From Bacteroides sp. (GTDB lineage Bacteria > Bacteroidota > Bacteroidia > Bacteroidales > Bacteroidaceae): a stretch of DNA of 34,389 bases. The stretch spans positions 1-34,389 of the forward strand of contig JASLDF010000223.1 of the NCBI GenBank assembly GCA_030151635.1, read 5' to 3'. Shown piece by piece: positions 33,226-34,389 of this stretch. The position numbers were made by a program, and so were the translations under genes. Positions within the stretch are counted from its first letter, which is position 1; the number at the start of each line of letters is the position of its first letter. The notes under the pieces were generated by a model that saw only the letters and a program-made list of their open reading frames with translations, had not been told where the DNA came from and did no database searches.

Positions 33226-34026
33226 TTACTTCTTTTGGTAATATCGCACCCAATCTACCCACATTTCTACAGGTACATCTTCTGGATTTACTGCTCCTAC
33301 CCAGCTACCTCCTAATTGCATACTTAATATGATATAGAACGATTGATCATTGAATGGGAATTGTCCTTCTTTATCTGTTTCAATTTTTGGATAGGTAAAC
33401 GTATGTACATCATTCACAAAGAAGCAAATGCTATCAGGGTATTTTTCAATTGCAAACGTGTTGTACTCACCATTGATATAAGCATGTGTTGCACCTGCTT
33501 TCGGATTGTCTTTAATACCAAGATGATGTGTATAGCCTGTATGAATTGTTTGGTAGGCAATTGAATCGTGGTTTAAGTGTTCCATAATATCAATTTCGCC
33601 AGTATATGGCCATTGGTTATCTTGTGGGAGCATCCAAATAGCTGGCCATACACCTTGTCCTTCGTCAAGTTTAGCACGTACTTCGATTCGACCATAGTCA
33701 AAAAGCTGTTTGTCTTTACTCCATAAACCTCCTGTTAAGTAAGTTGCAGTATCGTTAAGTTGCGTTGTGTTTTGTATACCACGAAGCACTAAATTACCAT
33801 CAGCTAGAGCATATAACGAATCGTACTCCGACATGAAATTCTTCCAATCGGGATGTGCACGTGGCACTTTGCTCCATGTTAATGTATCATAGTTTTCTGC
33901 TTGATCAAACTCATCAGACCATACCAATTCCCATTGATTATTTTGTTTGGCTGGGGTACATCCTATTGCAAGAAGGCAGCAATACGCTACTCCCAAAAGT
34001 TGAAGTAAGGAATTCTTCATTTTCAT
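33226..34026 (-). CDS. GH16-family endo-beta-glucanase lipoprotein
   Basis: A 266-residue lipoprotein with a signal peptide and lipobox (LLAIGC, lipidated Cys23). The mature protein is a single GH16 jelly-roll: WSDEFDQ, GGLWSKDKQLFDYGRIEVRAKL, GVWPAIWMLP and the catalytic GEIDIMEH (143-150), with nucleophile Glu144, Asp146 and acid/base Glu149. A C-terminal PVEMWVDWVRYYQ closes the fold. All catalytic residues are present, so it is probably active on a beta-1,3- or mixed-linkage glucan (laminarinase-like); the exact substrate cannot be told. It is outside any visible susCD-type polysaccharide locus. An alternative ATG two codons later is possible. Confidence 0.93.
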   Translation of the reverse strand: MKMKNSLLQLLGVAYCCLLAIGCTPAKQNNQWELVWSDEFDQAENYDTLTWSKVPRAHPDWKNFMSEYDSLYALADGNLVLRGIQNTTQLNDTATYLTGGLWSKDKQLFDYGRIEVRAKLDEGQGVWPAIWMLPQDNQWPYTGEIDIMEHLNHDSIAYQTIHTGYTHHLGIKDNPKAGATHAYINGEYNTFAIEKYPDSICFFVNDVHTFTYPKIETDKEGQFPFNDQSFYIILSMQLGGSWVGAVNPEDVPVEMWVDWVRYYQKK

Positions 34027-34086
34027 GTTTAGTTGTTTAAAGTAGTTGTGTTATTTATTCATTGCATATTTTATATTTATGCATTG

Positions 34087-34094
34087 CAAATATA
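34087..34094 (-). promoter_or_regulatory. -7 box for the GH16 gene
   Basis: On the minus strand TATATTTG fits the consensus exactly, 60 nt upstream of the ATG. No TTG is present at the expected upstream spacing. Confidence 0.45.
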
Positions 34095-34183
34095 GACAAA
34101 TAAATGAAGGTTATCATTATTAGTTTATTAAAGTAATGCTTGCCTATCCCTATCCATATTGCTCTAAACGTCGATTTGTTAGC

Positions 34184-34280
34184 TCCCTTTAGTGTAGTTC
34201 TCTTCTCCCTATGACAACAGAGTTCTCTTTGAATGAAGACAGTGTTCTCTTAGGAAGGGGACAACCTCTTCTAAAGGGGG
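34184..34280. repeat. Imperfect inverted-repeat element with three GTTCTCTT motifs
   Basis: CCCTTTAG (34185-34192) and CTAAAGGG (34271-34278) form the outer arms. GTTCTCTT recurs at 34197, 34222 and 34244. Positions 34220-34240 match the centre of the palindrome at 5143-5201 (opposite strand) at 19 of 21 bases. No ORF lies in 34041-34389; the remainder upstream of the GH16 promoter is featureless. Confidence 0.35.
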
Positions 34281-34389
34281 TAAAAAATATCCTCCAACAA
34301 CAAGAGGAAACTTGAGTAATTAGTTTAGGTCATTGAGTCTTATCGCAAGTCATATGTCCTATTAATAATGTATTTTAATTCATTTTTTT

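Noticed and set aside
33226..34026. Polysaccharide utilisation locus around the GH16 gene
   Set aside because: No SusC/SusD-like genes, sensor regulators or further glycosidases are visible; the gene appears to stand alone in the window.

Overview
The window looks like a chromosomal segment of a low-GC member of the Bacteroidales (Bacteroidota). Three things point there. The protein types are characteristic: SDR-type threonine dehydrogenase, DUF3127 and DUF4348 proteins, a membrane-anchored MutS homologue, and a pseudo-trypsin/TPR protein. Starts often lack a strong Shine-Dalgarno sequence. Many intergenic regions carry the Bacteroidota sigma-factor -7 box TAnnTTTG, sometimes with TTG or TTTG 19-21 nt upstream. 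Gene content is mainly housekeeping. No phage, insertion sequence, CRISPR array or tRNA was seen.

Layout. 1-740 (-) is the N-terminal part of an exported S9-type peptidase. 1.2-5.0 kb (+) holds ftsE, the lysine-pathway pair lysC and lysA separated by a large hairpin, and a ferritin. kbl (-) and an SDR threonine dehydrogenase (+) are divergent and together form the threonine-to-glycine route. The dehydrogenase leads a rightward run: DUF4348 lipoprotein, murB, PhnP-like hydrolase, an unknown envelope protein and membrane MutS. After a bidirectional terminator come a leftward DUF3127 OB-fold-like gene and a rightward cluster dnaN, DnaQ-like exonuclease, coaBC, recN, rlmB and a secreted TPR protein (14.4-21.8 kb). 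folC (-) and a PIN-PhoH gene (+) are divergent, followed by a nucleotide-sugar dehydratase of the FlaA1/CapD type. A DivIC/FtsB-like gene and a small membrane protein (-) face dnaX (+). Then follow a YihY/BrkB protein (-), the RNase P RNA (-), phnA (+), about 0.9 kb of intergenic DNA with several terminator-like hairpins, and a GH16 lipoprotein (-).

Most interesting points. dnaX carries an in-frame A AAA AAG slippery heptamer whose -1 frame stops after four codons, the arrangement expected for making a short gamma subunit. Two compact, apparently complete transcription units lie outside known genes (about 31.64-31.85 kb and 33.02-33.20 kb), each with a promoter match, a hairpin terminator and a very small ORF. 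The TPR protein carries a trypsin-like domain in which all three catalytic positions appear replaced. The DUF3127 protein ends in an SSB-like DDLPF tip. Several long palindromes occupy the gaps between genes. I found no clear multi-gene defence or biosynthetic system; the novelty here lies in small RNAs or peptides, recoding and regulation.
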